From assembly GCA_002922725.1 (NCBI GenBank), contig PNEW01000014.1:1-33658 (forward strand): 33,658 nt of DNA, read 5' to 3'. The notes below the pieces were generated by a model that saw only the letters and a list, made by a program, of their open reading frames with translations, was not told the origin of the DNA and did not search any database. Shown here piece after piece: positions 1 to 9,701 of this stretch (position 1 is its first letter; each line of letters opens with the position of its first letter). The stretch is from Verrucomicrobia bacterium Opi.OSU.00C (GTDB lineage: Bacteria > Verrucomicrobiota > Verrucomicrobiia > Opitutales > PNEW01). The position numbers and the translations under genes are program-made.

Positions 1-19
1 AGATGTGTATAAGAGACAG
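1..19. other. Nextera transposon mosaic-end adapter (artefact)
   Basis: The first 19 bases read AGATGTGTATAAGAGACAG, the Tn5/Nextera mosaic-end adapter used in library preparation. It is not part of the genome. Read as plus-strand protein it gives MCIRDR, a common contaminant N-terminus in protein databases. The same sequence in reverse complement closes the contig. Confidence 0.98.
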
Positions 20-1588
20 GGGCATTTTTGTGAGGTCAGTTACTAATGGCTTACCACTGACTGCCTTCCCCAAGGCAATTGGTATTACTGCATTACTATC
101 AGTCCAATCAGCAGACTCAATGATATCGCGTATTCTGACCTCAGAAGGTTTTCGATTAGGAACCTCAATACCAACACAACCTTTTCCAGGAACTGGAGCC
201 AGGATGCGTACCGATGTTGCTTTAAGGCCAAGAGCAATATTTTTATCTAGGTTAAGGATTTTTTCAACACGCACCCCCGCAGCGGGGTAAACATCGAATC
301 TTGTTATAACCGGGCCTGTGTGTACTTCCCCCATAGAGACATTGACTCCAAATTCTGAAAGAGTGCGTACAAGGGATTCGGCAGTTGCAAGATGATCTTC
401 TTCATTGAGGTTCTCAGTCGCCGCAACATTCTGTAATTCGAGAAGGTCCAATGGAGGAAAGTTGTAATCACCACGTTTCTGTGGAAGAGGAGTTTCAGCT
501 TTTTTTGTCGGTTCACTAGCAATAATTTTGAGTTCTGAAGTAGCACTCTGTTTAGTTGAAGTAGGTATACTTCCCAATTTGAGTGAGTTGCCTTTTTTAG
601 TTGTAGGTGCGGTAATTGCCTTTAGTACCTGAGGTGCGCTACTAGATCTTGATGGTTGTATCTCATTTAAAGAGGGGTTATTGATGGTAAGATTTTTTGT
701 CTCCATTAGCTTAGTATTTGAGTCTATCAAGGATTTCTCTAATATCCCATCCTTATCCGTTTCCTTATCAGCCTTATGTTTAGGCGAGAAGTGAGAAGTG
801 GTAAGTGATTCCTTTATATCAACTTTGGCCTTTAAGGCAGTTTCAATAGCTAACCTTTCCGCTTCCTTACGTCCAGCTTTTGTGGTTTTCCAGTCTTGCC
901 ATCTCTTCTTTATCATCCCTAGGCGAGCAATATTGTCATAAAATAAAAATCCTAATGACCCTAGGAGGAAGGTTAGGATAATAAGATTACTTCCCACCGT
1001 TCCTAAGCTTTTGGAGAGTAAGCGTTCAAATAAAACATTTCCTGTAAGCCCACCCCATCCATTTGGGAATTTTTGTAAATTTACAGACTCCTTACTGAAA
1101 ATTTCAATTTCTAACATATTAGAAAAAGTAGCGAAACTTATTAAACCAAGGAATACTGCACCCCACCGCCATTTAGAAATAAGCATTCCCATTTTATAAA
1201 AATTCATGTAACTCATCCAAAGTAGGTAAAGTGGAATCGACCAGGCTGAAAATCCGAAAAAGAAAAATGAATAGAATCCGATTTGGGCCCCTATTTTACC
1301 AACTGCGTTTTCTCTTGCTACAAACTCATCTTTGTAATCTACAAATTCTTCACTTTTGATTGATTTTGTTATTGTAGCGGAAGTTTTTCCCCTTTCCCAG
1401 TCTTCATAATCATTGGCGCGTGTTGTTATTTGTGGGCTTTGGGAGGGATGATAATCCAATAATGAAACAAAAACAAGAATCGCCAAGATCAAAAATATCG
1501 AACCTAGGAGATAATTAGGCCGAGCTGTTTTTGGGTTAAAGGTCGGTTTTTTTTTTTGAACTTCTCTTTTTTCTTTTCGCCATACCAA
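20..1588 (-). CDS. ftsK: DNA translocase FtsK, N-terminal part (cut by contig end)
   Basis: FtsK/SpoIIIE pumps chromosomal DNA through the closing septum. The minus strand encodes an N-terminal membrane domain with several hydrophobic helices, then a long polar linker rich in Ser/Thr/Lys, then the start of the motor domain. The FtsK alpha-domain strings VYPAAGVRVEKI, LAPVPGKGCVGIEVPNRKPS and IRDIIESADW are clear. The ATPase core with Walker A/B and the gamma domain are missing because the contig ends. The start is uncertain. A natural ATG at 1583 (MAKRKKRSS) runs into an 11-A run (1547-1557 on plus) and goes out of frame to a stop. With 10 A it would be in frame. The open frame can instead begin at TTG 1588. 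No clear ribosome binding site supports either. It is divergent from manA. Confidence 0.85.
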
Positions 1589-1678
1589 TATACATTAAAG
1601 TATTGGGATATGATTGAAATACAAGATCATATTGTTGATTTGGATCCGCAAAACTCCACTCTTAGTGATTAATAATTC

Positions 1679-2632
1679 ATGAATTTTGTAAAATTCCAGC
1701 CCCTATATCAAGAAAGGATATGGGGAGGAAATAGCCTGAAATCACAATTTGCCCGACCAATACCTGATGGAAAATATATTGGTGAAAGTTGGGAACTTGT
1801 CGACCGCCCTGATGCTCAATCGATCATTGTTTGTGGTGATATGTCAGGACTCACACTACGCCAGGCTATTGAACAGTATGGAGCGCAACTTCTCGGTCCA
1901 GCTTATCCTGTGAAACAGCCTTTTCCACTCCTTGTTAAATGGCTTGACTGTCAAAAGCCTCTAAGTTTACAAGTGCACCCACCAGCTGGCGTAGCTGTTA
2001 AACTAAATGGTGAACCTAAAACAGAGAACTGGTACATTGCTGTAGCACAGCCGAATTCTACAATCGTTGCCGGTTTTGAAAAAGAGGTAACCCGTGAAAT
2101 ATTTAAAAATTCATTAAGAAATGGTTCATTTGAATCTCTTATTCATCGTGTAAGGGTCAAATCTGATGATTCTATGTTTGTCCCAAGCGGAAGAATTCAT
2201 GCAATCGAAGGTGGTGTTTTAGTACTCGAAATCCAACAGAATTCGGATACCACTTATCGTATTTATGATTGGGATCGGATCGGAATCGATGGGAAGGCAA
2301 GGCAATTGCATATTGAAGAATCATTGCAGAGTATTAACTTTAAAGATGTTAAACCTAATCCGTTGCGAACAAATAACGACATGCAGGTCATTGTTAACTG
2401 TCCAGAATTTTGCATAAGAAAAATAAGCTTAAATTCTTCATTAAGGCCTTTAATTATAGAAGCCGAAGACCAACCACGCCTTCTCCACATTATATCAGGC
2501 CAAATTATTGAAAAAAAATCTAGAGCTTTACTGAATAATGGAGACAATGTACTTTTACCATTTTCTGCTTCATTTATTTTTGAAGCCATCGATAATGCGG
2601 TGGTACTTGTAACCGAAAACTTTATTAGATAA
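1679..2632 (+). CDS. manA: Class I mannose-6-phosphate isomerase
   Basis: Interconverts fructose-6-phosphate and mannose-6-phosphate in the cytoplasm, the entry to GDP-mannose and mannose-derived surface sugars. It is 317 residues, typical of the short bacterial form. The zinc ligands expected for the family are visible: Gln98 and His100 in SLQVHPP, Glu116 in KTENWY, and His174 in GRIHAIEGG. The active-site Arg lies in TYRIYDW (about residue 194). It starts at ATG 1679, 90 bp from the divergent ftsK start, so the short gap probably holds both promoters. The gmd fragment at the far end of the window uses GDP-mannose, so the product could feed the polysaccharide locus; that link is inference. 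Confidence 0.93.
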   Translation: MNFVKFQPLYQERIWGGNSLKSQFARPIPDGKYIGESWELVDRPDAQSIIVCGDMSGLTLRQAIEQYGAQLLGPAYPVKQPFPLLVKWLDCQKPLSLQVHPPAGVAVKLNGEPKTENWYIAVAQPNSTIVAGFEKEVTREIFKNSLRNGSFESLIHRVRVKSDDSMFVPSGRIHAIEGGVLVLEIQQNSDTTYRIYDWDRIGIDGKARQLHIEESLQSINFKDVKPNPLRTNNDMQVIVNCPEFCIRKISLNSSLRPLIIEAEDQPRLLHIISGQIIEKKSRALLNNGDNVLLPFSASFIFEAIDNAVVLVTENFIR

Positions 2633-2850
2633 ATTACTGTATTATCAGGTATTAAAAATTTTTATTAAGATAATTTTATAAACTTTGTATATAATTAATT
2701 ATGGCCGTAAGGGGGAAATACCTATTTGTTAGAAAAATACTTGAAAACTTGGACAAAGACCAAAATTCTGCCGGGTTTGTTTTAATTCTTTACACATATA
2801 AAATTTTTATGTGATTACACTTTATTTAATTATTTTAATTACAATTAACC

Positions 2851-3537
2851 ATGAATAAACCTAAGGAAGAATTGCCGACTTCTGATACTGATATAAATAT
2901 ACAATCCAGTAATGAATTGGATTCAGGTAACCATGATTGTAAGACGACATTAGAAGGAGATGATGATACGAATACGAAATTACCTGATAAAGATAGGGAA
3001 GCTAAAAAAAATCCAGAGAATACAGACGGTACTGAGGATACTGCTGATGACCTAATAAAAAAACTCGACCAGGTTCAGGGTGAAGCAGAAGACAACAAAA
3101 ATCTTTATTTGCGGGCTATTGCCGACCTGGAAAATTTCCGTCGTCGGGCCGTACGTGATAAAGAGGAATCTAGAAGATTAGCTACTGAAGCCTTGGTTGA
3201 AGATATTTTGCCTGCCTTGGATAACTTAGTGCTTGGTCTTGAAGCGGCAAAACAACATCCAGAAGCGAAACCAGTTACAGATGGCTTTTCTATGGTAGTA
3301 ACACAGTTTGAAAGTATTCTTCAGCAACATGGAATTAAAGAAATTAATCCGGTTGATGAAAAATTTCAACCGGACTTTCATGAATGTGTTGCACACGAAT
3401 CCAGTAAAAAGTATAAGGAGGGCGAAGTTATTTCTGTAACACGAAAAGGGTATCTTTTGCACGAGAGGCTTGTTCGTCCTGCTTCGGTTATAGTATCGAG
3501 TGGAAAAAGTGACAAAAATATAAATCAAGATACCTAA
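2851..3537 (+). CDS. grpE: Nucleotide exchange factor GrpE
   Basis: Co-chaperone that releases ADP from DnaK. It is 228 residues. The first 60 or so are acidic and probably disordered. Then comes a long helical coiled coil, the family core ([21 protein letters not shown]) and the C-terminal beta domain ([12 protein letters not shown]). Its stop is two bases before dnaJ, so the two are co-transcribed. dnaK is not in this window. No SD-like sequence precedes the ATG. Confidence 0.93.
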   Translation: MNKPKEELPTSDTDINIQSSNELDSGNHDCKTTLEGDDDTNTKLPDKDREAKKNPENTDGTEDTADDLIKKLDQVQGEAEDNKNLYLRAIADLENFRRRAVRDKEESRRLATEALVEDILPALDNLVLGLEAAKQHPEAKPVTDGFSMVVTQFESILQQHGIKEINPVDEKFQPDFHECVAHESSKKYKEGEVISVTRKGYLLHERLVRPASVIVSSGKSDKNINQDT

Positions 3538-3539
3538 GT

Positions 3540-4670
3540 ATGTCTGAACAAGATTATTATGAATTGCTAGGTGTATCGCGAAATGCATCTGCCGACGAAA
3601 TTAAAAAAGCTTATCGTAAAAAAGCGATACAGTTCCATCCTGATAAGAACCCGGATGACTCGGCTGCGGAAGAAAAATTTAAAGAAATTTCTGAAGCGTA
3701 TGAGGTGCTCAAAGATTCTGAAAAAAAAGCCGCCTACGATCAGTTTGGACACACGGCATTTAAGCAGTCTGCCCGAGGGGGTGGGGGCGGAGGATTTCAT
3801 GATCCTTTCGATATTTTTAAGGAAGTATTTGGTAGTAGTGGAGGGGGAATATTTGAGGAATTTTTTGGCAGTGGTAGATCTTCACAAGGAGGTCCTCAGC
3901 GTGGTTCTGATCTTAGATATGATCTAGAAATTAGTCTGGAAGAAGCAGCTAAGGGAGTAACGAAGGAGATTTCGTATCGCCGCGCAACGGCGTGTAATCG
4001 TTGTAAGGGCGCAGGTTCAGAGCCAGATTCACGTACCATACGCTGTTCTACTTGTGGAGGTAATGGGCAGGTTACATCATCTCGAGGCTTTTTCAGTGTT
4101 CGCCAATCATGTCCAGAATGTCATGGTTCAGGGGTGGTGATGGAAAATCCTTGTAAAAAGTGTCAAGGTGAGGGAAGGGTAATGGAGACGAGCAAAGTGA
4201 AATTAAATATTCCTCCTGGTGTGGAAACCGGTTCGAAATTGCGTTCTTCAGGTAATGGCGAAGCGGGTAATTTAGGTAGTGCTTCCGGTGATCTTTATGT
4301 CGTTATCCATTTAAAGGAACATGACATTTTTGAGCGTCAAGGTGACCATCTATTTTGTGAAATTCCAATTAAATTTACCCTTGCTGCGTTGGGTGGTACC
4401 ATCGATCTACCAACACTTACAGGGAAAGCTTCCCTTAAAATTCCTGCTGGAACCCAGTCTGGTACGACATTCCGTCTTCGTGGTCATGGTGTTCCTAACT
4501 TGCGGAGTGGACGTAAAGGTGATCAGTTAGTGCGCATGCAAATTGAAGTGCCTGCTAAATTAAAAGCTAGTCAACGAAAACTATTGGAAGATTTTGCGAT
4601 TGCCTGTAGTGATGCGGATAATCCGGTGAGTAAAACATTTTTGAAAAAAGCTAAACAGTTTTTTGAATAG
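3540..4670 (+). CDS. dnaJ: Chaperone protein DnaJ
   Basis: Hsp40 co-chaperone that delivers unfolded clients to DnaK and stimulates its ATPase. It is 376 residues with the full type I layout. The J domain carries HPD at 33-35. A Gly/Phe-rich linker follows (about 78-122). The zinc domain has four CxxCxGxG repeats ([32 protein letters not shown], cysteines from 152 to 208), followed by the C-terminal substrate-binding domains. It follows grpE with a 2-bp gap. An 8-A run at 3721-3728 stays in frame, unlike the longer runs elsewhere in the window. Confidence 0.97.
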   Translation: MSEQDYYELLGVSRNASADEIKKAYRKKAIQFHPDKNPDDSAAEEKFKEISEAYEVLKDSEKKAAYDQFGHTAFKQSARGGGGGGFHDPFDIFKEVFGSSGGGIFEEFFGSGRSSQGGPQRGSDLRYDLEISLEEAAKGVTKEISYRRATACNRCKGAGSEPDSRTIRCSTCGGNGQVTSSRGFFSVRQSCPECHGSGVVMENPCKKCQGEGRVMETSKVKLNIPPGVETGSKLRSSGNGEAGNLGSASGDLYVVIHLKEHDIFERQGDHLFCEIPIKFTLAALGGTIDLPTLTGKASLKIPAGTQSGTTFRLRGHGVPNLRSGRKGDQLVRMQIEVPAKLKASQRKLLEDFAIACSDADNPVSKTFLKKAKQFFE

Positions 4671-4686
4671 ATGAATTGTTTATTAT

Positions 4687-5199
4687 TTGATTCTTGTGGC
4701 CATCAAAAATCACCTTTTAAATCCTAAATGGTTGTCTTTGGATGAGGCTGTAAAAAAACGTGAACACCTTCGTCAAAAAGGGGCTTCACTCATCCTTACT
4801 AACGGCTGTTTCGATCTTCTTCATTCAGGGCATATTTATTTTTTAAATAATACCGCAGCTCTTGGCGATGTTCTTTGGATCGCCCTTAACAGTGATGAAA
4901 GTGTAACCGATTTAAAAGGATCTTCGCGACCTATTCAAAATGAAATGCAACGCGCTTATAATCTTGCAGCCTTAGAATGTGTTAGTGGAATCATTACTTT
5001 CAATTCTAGGCGTCTCAATTCGGAAATACAAGCGCTTGAACCTGATATATATTCTAAGGCTGGAGATTATTCTCTTGAAACAATAAATAAAGAGGAACGC
5101 AGAGCCTTAGAGGTAGCAGGGACTAAGATAGTTTTCATTCCCTACCTCGAAGGTCATAGTACGACGGAATTAATAAAAAAAATAAATCATTTAGATTAA
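4687..5199 (+). CDS. rfaE2: D-glycero-beta-D-manno-heptose 1-phosphate adenylyltransferase (HldE C-terminal type)
   Basis: Probably transfers AMP to heptose-1-phosphate to make the ADP-heptose used in LPS inner core. It is 170 residues, matching the stand-alone adenylyltransferase half of HldE. The nucleotidyltransferase signature TNGCFDLLHSGH has HxGH at 46-49. KAGDYSLETIN (around 123-133) and GHSTTELI near the C-terminus are typical of the family. The start is a TTG at 4687; GTG at 4696 is an alternative. It lies 16 bp after dnaJ and likely belongs to the same transcript. The kinase half is not in the window. Related cytidylyltransferases such as TagD share the fold but lack the KAGDY and GHSTT parts. 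Confidence 0.85.
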   Translation: MILVAIKNHLLNPKWLSLDEAVKKREHLRQKGASLILTNGCFDLLHSGHIYFLNNTAALGDVLWIALNSDESVTDLKGSSRPIQNEMQRAYNLAALECVSGIITFNSRRLNSEIQALEPDIYSKAGDYSLETINKEERRALEVAGTKIVFIPYLEGHSTTELIKKINHLD

Positions 5200-5238
5200 A
5201 TTAGTGATGGGACAAGAGCTGGGTATTAAGTTAGTAAT

Positions 5239-6123
5239 ATGTACACACTTTATTATCCAATAGAATCTAAACTTGCCGATCAACTTGAAGATTATTTTTG
5301 TGAATGGGTTAGATCACCGTGGTGTTTGACGAGGCAAACGCCCGAACAAAGCTACATCCTTAGAGGTTACTTTTTCACCGAAAAGGAAGCGATTGAGAGC
5401 TGGTATCAACTGCGCACAGAATTCATTGAACTACCGACTAAAGTTGATTTACATTTCCTACATGATGGGGATTGGAAAGAAGCTTATAAAAAACATCTTA
5501 AATACAGAAAATTACGCGATCTCCACTGGATTCCGATATGGGATAAAGGGAAGATTAAAGTACCAACAGATGAATACGTAGTTTACCTGGATTCAGGCAT
5601 GGCTTTCGGTACCGGAAGTCACGAAACGACAAGGCTTTGTGCTAATCGTCTTCTTGATTTCCGTGAACGATTTGCTGACACTTGGAGATCAGCTTCGGTG
5701 ATCGACGTTGGTTGTGGGTCAGGAATATTGTCTATTTCTGCGGCTGTTTTAGGTTTTAAAAATATCTATGGCTTTGATAATGATCCTGAAGCAGTAAGAG
5801 TATGTCTAGAAAACAGTACGATTAATGGAATAGATAATCACGTTAAATATTCCATTGCTGGACTTGAAAAAGGCTTGAATCTAAAGCCACGCGCAGATCT
5901 GATTCTAGCTAATTTACAGGCAAACTTGCTTTGTATTTACGCTCAGAATTTTCTTTGGGCCTTAAAGGTAAATGGAATGCTTGTAATGAGTGGTATTCTT
6001 ATTAGGGAAGTTGAAGAAGTTAGAACAACATTTGAAGATCTAATGAGAAAAGGATCCACAAGATTTAATGTTGATACTCGTAAACTTGGAGAATGGGCTG
6101 ATCTATGTTATTTAAAGTTATAA
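5239..6123 (+). CDS. prmA: Ribosomal protein L11 methyltransferase PrmA
   Basis: SAM-dependent methyltransferase that modifies ribosomal protein L11. It is 294 residues. The PrmA-specific string LDSGMAFGTGSHETT (about 117-131) precedes motif I, DVGCGSGILSIS (156-167). The later LANLQANLL takes the place of the family's usual N-[IL]-x-A-N-x-L catalytic loop. The N-terminal domain is weakly conserved, as usual. It is the last gene of the plus block and converges on yebC with a 26-bp gap. Confidence 0.88.
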   Translation: MYTLYYPIESKLADQLEDYFCEWVRSPWCLTRQTPEQSYILRGYFFTEKEAIESWYQLRTEFIELPTKVDLHFLHDGDWKEAYKKHLKYRKLRDLHWIPIWDKGKIKVPTDEYVVYLDSGMAFGTGSHETTRLCANRLLDFRERFADTWRSASVIDVGCGSGILSISAAVLGFKNIYGFDNDPEAVRVCLENSTINGIDNHVKYSIAGLEKGLNLKPRADLILANLQANLLCIYAQNFLWALKVNGMLVMSGILIREVEEVRTTFEDLMRKGSTRFNVDTRKLGEWADLCYLKL

Positions 6124-6149
6124 TAAAGGCATATCTCCATGAGGCTGTT

Positions 6150-6887
6150 TCACTCCATGTCGTTCTCAATATCATAGTTGGCATAGACTTGTTGGACATC
6201 TTCTAGGTCCTCCAAGGTTTCAACAAGGCACAAAACTTTCTTTGCAATTCTCACATCATTAACCGGTACAAGAGTTGAAGGAATCCAAGCAATCTCTGCA
6301 GAATCAGGTTCAATAGCGGCTTTTAATAGAGATTGTGATACAGTATCAAACTTATTAATTGGGCATAGAACTTCAAAGTGATCTGACTCTGTTTTAATGT
6401 CATCCGCTCCCGCATCAAGAACGGTTTCAATAAGGGCATCCTCATTCGTTTTTTTATTATCGATTAAAAATTGTCCTTGCCGCTGAAAATTAAATGACAG
6501 AGAACCGGAACCTGCGAGATTGCCTCCTGATTTAGTGAAAGTACTTCTTATGTCAGATGCACTTCGGTTTTTATTATCGGTTGTGACCTCTACGATAATA
6601 CCTACTCCCCCCGGTGCGTACCCTTCATAAATAAGCTGTTCGTAACTTAAACCCGGTAGTTCGCCTGTACCTTTTTTTATAGCTCGTTCAACATTGTCTG
6701 CAGGCATATTAGCTGCCTTCGCTTTACTCATTACTGTACGCAATCGTGGGTTGAATTCAGGATCACTTCCGTTTTCACGTGCAGCAATAGAAAGTTCTTT
6801 ACTGATAATGCTAAAGAGTTTACCGCGTTTAGCATCAATATCGGCTTTGTGCCGTTTTGTCGTTGCCCATTTACTATGACCAGACAT
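6150..6887 (-). CDS. yebC: YebC/PmpR family protein
   Basis: Widespread cytoplasmic protein first annotated as a transcriptional regulator; recent work on the family points to a role in translation. It is 245 residues with the diagnostic N-terminus MSGHSKWATTKRHKADIDAK, followed by RLRTVMSKAKAANMPADNVE and YEGYAPGGVGIIVE. It lies 36 bp downstream of yidC on the same strand and is probably co-transcribed with it. Confidence 0.95.
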   Translation of the reverse strand: MSGHSKWATTKRHKADIDAKRGKLFSIISKELSIAARENGSDPEFNPRLRTVMSKAKAANMPADNVERAIKKGTGELPGLSYEQLIYEGYAPGGVGIIVEVTTDNKNRSASDIRSTFTKSGGNLAGSGSLSFNFQRQGQFLIDNKKTNEDALIETVLDAGADDIKTESDHFEVLCPINKFDTVSQSLLKAAIEPDSAEIAWIPSTLVPVNDVRIAKKVLCLVETLEDLEDVQQVYANYDIENDME

Positions 6888-6923
6888 TACTGTGAATAGA
6901 TTTAAGGTGCTAGAATAGAATTT

Positions 6924-7487
6924 TTATTTTCGTTTGGACCTTTGTTTGCCCTGGGGTTTCCCTTTACTTTTGTCTTGGGTATAGTCTGGGGTAATTGGTA
7001 ATGGATCTTTTTGTCGGTTCGTAATAAATTGTTGTAAAATAGAAATAAGGTTCGACATCGTCCAATAAAGAACAAGACCAGAAGAAAAAGTATAGCAAAA
7101 GATGAGAAAGATAAAAGGCATCAATTTAATAATTTTCTGCTGTGCACCGTCTATGGAGGGCGTTGGCATGATTTTCATCTGGTAAAACATCGTGATCCCC
7201 ATAATAAGCGGAAGGATATTCAACGGAAATCCAGCAATTGTTGCAACCGTATCAGCTCTGGAGAGATCATCGATCCATAGGAATCCCGCAAATCGAAGTT
7301 CAGATGAAGTACGAAGCATGTAGAAAAAAGAGATAAATATGGGTATCTGTATTATAACAGGGAAACAACCCGCTGCTGGATTTACCTTATTTTCTTTAAA
7401 TAACTTGAGTGTTTCCCGTTGGAGTTTTTTTGGATTGTCTTTATATTTATCTTTGAGAACTTGCAGCGGTTCAGAAATCTGCTGCAT
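6924..7487 (-). CDS. yidC: Membrane insertase YidC, C-terminal part (frame 2 of a split gene)
   Basis: This frame carries most of the conserved insertase domain: QPLQVL-like cytoplasmic loop (MQQISEPLQVLKDKY), NPAAGCFPVIIQIPIF, the membrane helices around LNILPLIMGITMF and LMPFIFLIFCYTFSSGLVLYW, and a basic tail. It continues directly from the upstream ORF. If the T-run at 7487-7495 (9 A on the coding strand) had 8 bases, the upstream ...AQSSKK would run straight into MQQISEP, giving one protein of about 622 residues. The ATG given is therefore internal to the real gene. Either the contig has a false extra base or the gene needs slippage to be read. Confidence 0.9.
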   Translation of the reverse strand: MQQISEPLQVLKDKYKDNPKKLQRETLKLFKENKVNPAAGCFPVIIQIPIFISFFYMLRTSSELRFAGFLWIDDLSRADTVATIAGFPLNILPLIMGITMFYQMKIMPTPSIDGAQQKIIKLMPFIFLIFCYTFSSGLVLYWTMSNLISILQQFITNRQKDPLPITPDYTQDKSKGKPQGKQRSKRK

Positions 7488-8793
7488 TTTTTTTTGACGA
7501 TTGAGCAGACTTCGCCGTAAGTGGCCACATTATTGAACGAATAATAATCGTCATTAAAACTATCGCCACTCCATAATTCCCCACTATTTTTTCGATTTCA
7601 ATAAGAATAATAAGCATGAATTTACTTAAAAACCCGAAGAATCCAAATTGCATTACCAGGTCTTCTCGATGTTCAAGTTGTGTGATTCTCTTGTATTCTT
7701 TTGGGCCGACATAATAACTCATTGCAATCATTCGTTCCGAACCTGGAGCTACCTGATTTAGGTCAAATTCAATACTCCCCGTTATTCCTTCGGAAGCATG
7801 ATTACTATTATTCAATTGTGGAAACGCAACTGGTCGAGTCTGTATTCCTACACCAGGCTGATTGGGCATAAGGATGCCAGTAAAAAACTGATTCTTCACC
7901 GCGGCCCAGAATGTCTCTTTTTTAATTACGATTTCAGACACTGGATCACGTTTAAAAAATCCAAGGAAACCACTACCTTTAAATTTTTTTACATTAATGA
8001 ATTTGACATCTTCATTATCAAAGTAACCGAAATTTAAATAAAAGCCACGTGGATCAGCTATGGCAGGTGCTGCAGTACCAACATTGATAAATAGTTTTTC
8101 AATGTTAAAGACGTTTTGCGTACTGTTTATAAAAGTTGTCGAATGTTTTATGATGTAAGGATCTGCCCCTTTTAAAGCATGAGTAATCGTGAAATTACGG
8201 ATCAAATCTATTCCCGGCATCAGAGTAAGGCTAAAGGTTATACTTTCCCTATCTTGACGTAATAGTTTATATATGGGCGCGTATTCTTCAACTTGTCCCC
8301 CTACGCCAACGATATTAATGCTTAAAGCTGGAATATCACTGTTAGCATTAAATATGTAGGGCATAGGTTCACCTTTAATCGCAGGATATTTTTTCAATCC
8401 AACTTCTTTAATCGCTCCCCCACGATTCGTAAAATCAACACTAATAAAACTGTTTTCCAAGGTATAAATTTCTTCCGGTAATTGCTGTTTATAAGAAAAT
8501 CTACTGTTGTCTGAGGGATTACTTGCAGACATATTACTTGAACCTGAAAAAGTTTCAGTAATTGAATCTTGAGAATACAAAAGTGGTGATTCATTATCAG
8601 TAGACAAATTCCCCATCGGACTAATAATAGATCCATTATCATTCTCATTGGAGTGAGTTCTCATGTCCATATTGTTCGATGCTTCTTGAGCCTTCTCCCA
8701 AGCCTGTTCTTGTGCCTTTTTGCCTTGCCAAAGCATTAAAGCAAAGGCAGCGATCAACATCGATATGCCAATTAGTAGGTAGTTTTTATCCAT
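7471..8793 (-). CDS. yidC: Membrane insertase YidC, N-terminal part (frame 1 of a split gene)
   Basis: This part holds the N-terminal signal-anchor helix (about residues 6-22), a polar linker, the large periplasmic domain of Gram-negative YidC (about 100-360), and the first helices of the insertase core (IVGNYGVAIVLMTIIIRSIMWPLTAKSA). The last residues NAADF result from the frame change at the 9-A run and are not native. YidC inserts and folds inner-membrane proteins and is essential in most bacteria, so real loss would be surprising. It sits in the classic order rpmH-rnpA-yidD-yidC. Confidence 0.9.
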   Translation of the reverse strand: MDKNYLLIGISMLIAAFALMLWQGKKAQEQAWEKAQEASNNMDMRTHSNENDNGSIISPMGNLSTDNESPLLYSQDSITETFSGSSNMSASNPSDNSRFSYKQQLPEEIYTLENSFISVDFTNRGGAIKEVGLKKYPAIKGEPMPYIFNANSDIPALSINIVGVGGQVEEYAPIYKLLRQDRESITFSLTLMPGIDLIRNFTITHALKGADPYIIKHSTTFINSTQNVFNIEKLFINVGTAAPAIADPRGFYLNFGYFDNEDVKFINVKKFKGSGFLGFFKRDPVSEIVIKKETFWAAVKNQFFTGILMPNQPGVGIQTRPVAFPQLNNSNHASEGITGSIEFDLNQVAPGSERMIAMSYYVGPKEYKRITQLEHREDLVMQFGFFGFLSKFMLIILIEIEKIVGNYGVAIVLMTIIIRSIMWPLTAKSAQSSKKNAADF

Positions 8794-8829
8794 TTTGATT
8801 AGAGCATTGTCGAGGTTAATGAACCCGTA

Positions 8830-9108
8830 TCAATTTCGCTTTTCTGGAATAGGGTCGTGTCCCCCGCTATGAAATGGATTACAACATAGGATTCGCCGGA
8901 AGATATAATAGCTTCCATAAATAAAGCCATGATTACGCAGACATTCGATAGCGTATGTTGAGCAAGAGGGATAAAATCGACAACCAAACTGTGGGCCTAA
9001 TATGATGTTTTTCAAAGGGGAAAGTATAAGTCGATATATATGTATCAATAAAAGACTAATCTGCACTGGTATGTTTCGTGTATGATTTATTATTTTATTA
9101 TACTTCAT
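8830..9108 (-). CDS. yidD: Membrane protein insertion efficiency factor YidD
   Basis: Small inner-membrane-associated protein thought to help YidC insert proteins. It is 92 residues. The family core CRFYPSCSTYAIE (43-55) and CCNPFHSGGHDP (75-86) are intact, with an amphipathic N-terminal half (SLLLIHIYRLILSPLK). It lies between rnpA (8-bp gap) and yidC, the standard position. Confidence 0.95.
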   Translation of the reverse strand: MKYNKIINHTRNIPVQISLLLIHIYRLILSPLKNIILGPQFGCRFYPSCSTYAIECLRNHGFIYGSYYIFRRILCCNPFHSGGHDPIPEKRN

Positions 9109-9116
9109 TGGAGGAT

Positions 9117-9476
9117 CTAGTTTTTAATGCCTGCTTTAGAGCAAAGATCGAGGAAAATATCCTCTAATTGGTGGTAGTTATACTTATTAAAAATTTTGCG
9201 GACTACGATCACAATATCCACATTATCATTTATTAAATACTGATTACATCGAAAAATTTCACGAAAAACCCGCTTAGCTCGGTTGCGGTAAACTGCGTTA
9301 CCAACTTTTCTACTGACAATTATACCAAGTCGTGCGGGGGATAATTCACCTTCTTGAGTTGGAACTTTTAATGCCTGTAGGGCAAAGGCTTTATTATTGA
9401 TGCACTTACCATATTTGCGAACCAAAGTGAACTCTGCCGTGCGCCTTAAGCGGTGACGGGTGTTGCGTAGTTTCAT
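9117..9476 (-). CDS. rnpA: Ribonuclease P protein component
   Basis: Protein subunit of RNase P, which matures tRNA 5' ends. It is 119 residues and basic. The RNR motif is present as YRNRAKRVFREIF (RNR at 64-66), preceded by LGIIVSRKVGNAV. It is 24 bp downstream of rpmH and shares its transcript. Confidence 0.95.
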   Translation of the reverse strand: MKLRNTRHRLRRTAEFTLVRKYGKCINNKAFALQALKVPTQEGELSPARLGIIVSRKVGNAVYRNRAKRVFREIFRCNQYLINDNVDIVIVVRKIFNKYNYHQLEDIFLDLCSKAGIKN

Positions 9477-9500
9477 TACGCTATAAACGAGGCTTAATAA

Positions 9501-9635
9501 TTAAAGAGCAAGAAGTTTACGACCCTTAGCCCGTCTAGCAGCTAATACTTTGCGGCCGCCACGAGTACTTTTGCGCGCGCGGAACCCAAATTTTCGCTTT
9601 CGTTTTATTTTAGATGGTCGATAGGTAGGCTTCAT
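9501..9635 (-). CDS. rpmH: 50S ribosomal protein L34
   Basis: L34 of the large ribosomal subunit, 44 residues. The family sequence starts at [18 protein letters not shown] and ends in the usual basic helix ([15 protein letters not shown]). The reading frame stays open upstream to 9698, but those 21 residues are hydrophobic and unlike L34, so the start is placed at ATG 9635. In many bacteria rpmH lies next to dnaA; here the upstream neighbour is purC. Confidence 0.95.
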   Translation of the reverse strand: MKPTYRPSKIKRKRKFGFRARKSTRGGRKVLAARRAKGRKLLAL

Positions 9636-9701
9636 AAACGTTATAGAAAAGGCTGAAACAAATAGACTCCACACAAAAGTGTCAAGCATGCAGGCCATCT
9701 A

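Noticed and set aside
3..290. Plus-strand ORF starting MCIRDR
   Set aside because: Its start is adapter sequence and the rest is the antisense of ftsK.
2740..2767. Heat-shock-type promoter upstream of grpE (CTTGAAA, 13 bp, CCAAAATT)
   Set aside because: The first box fits a sigma-32 -35 element but the second is poor, and the lineage may use other regulation. No CIRCE repeat was found either.
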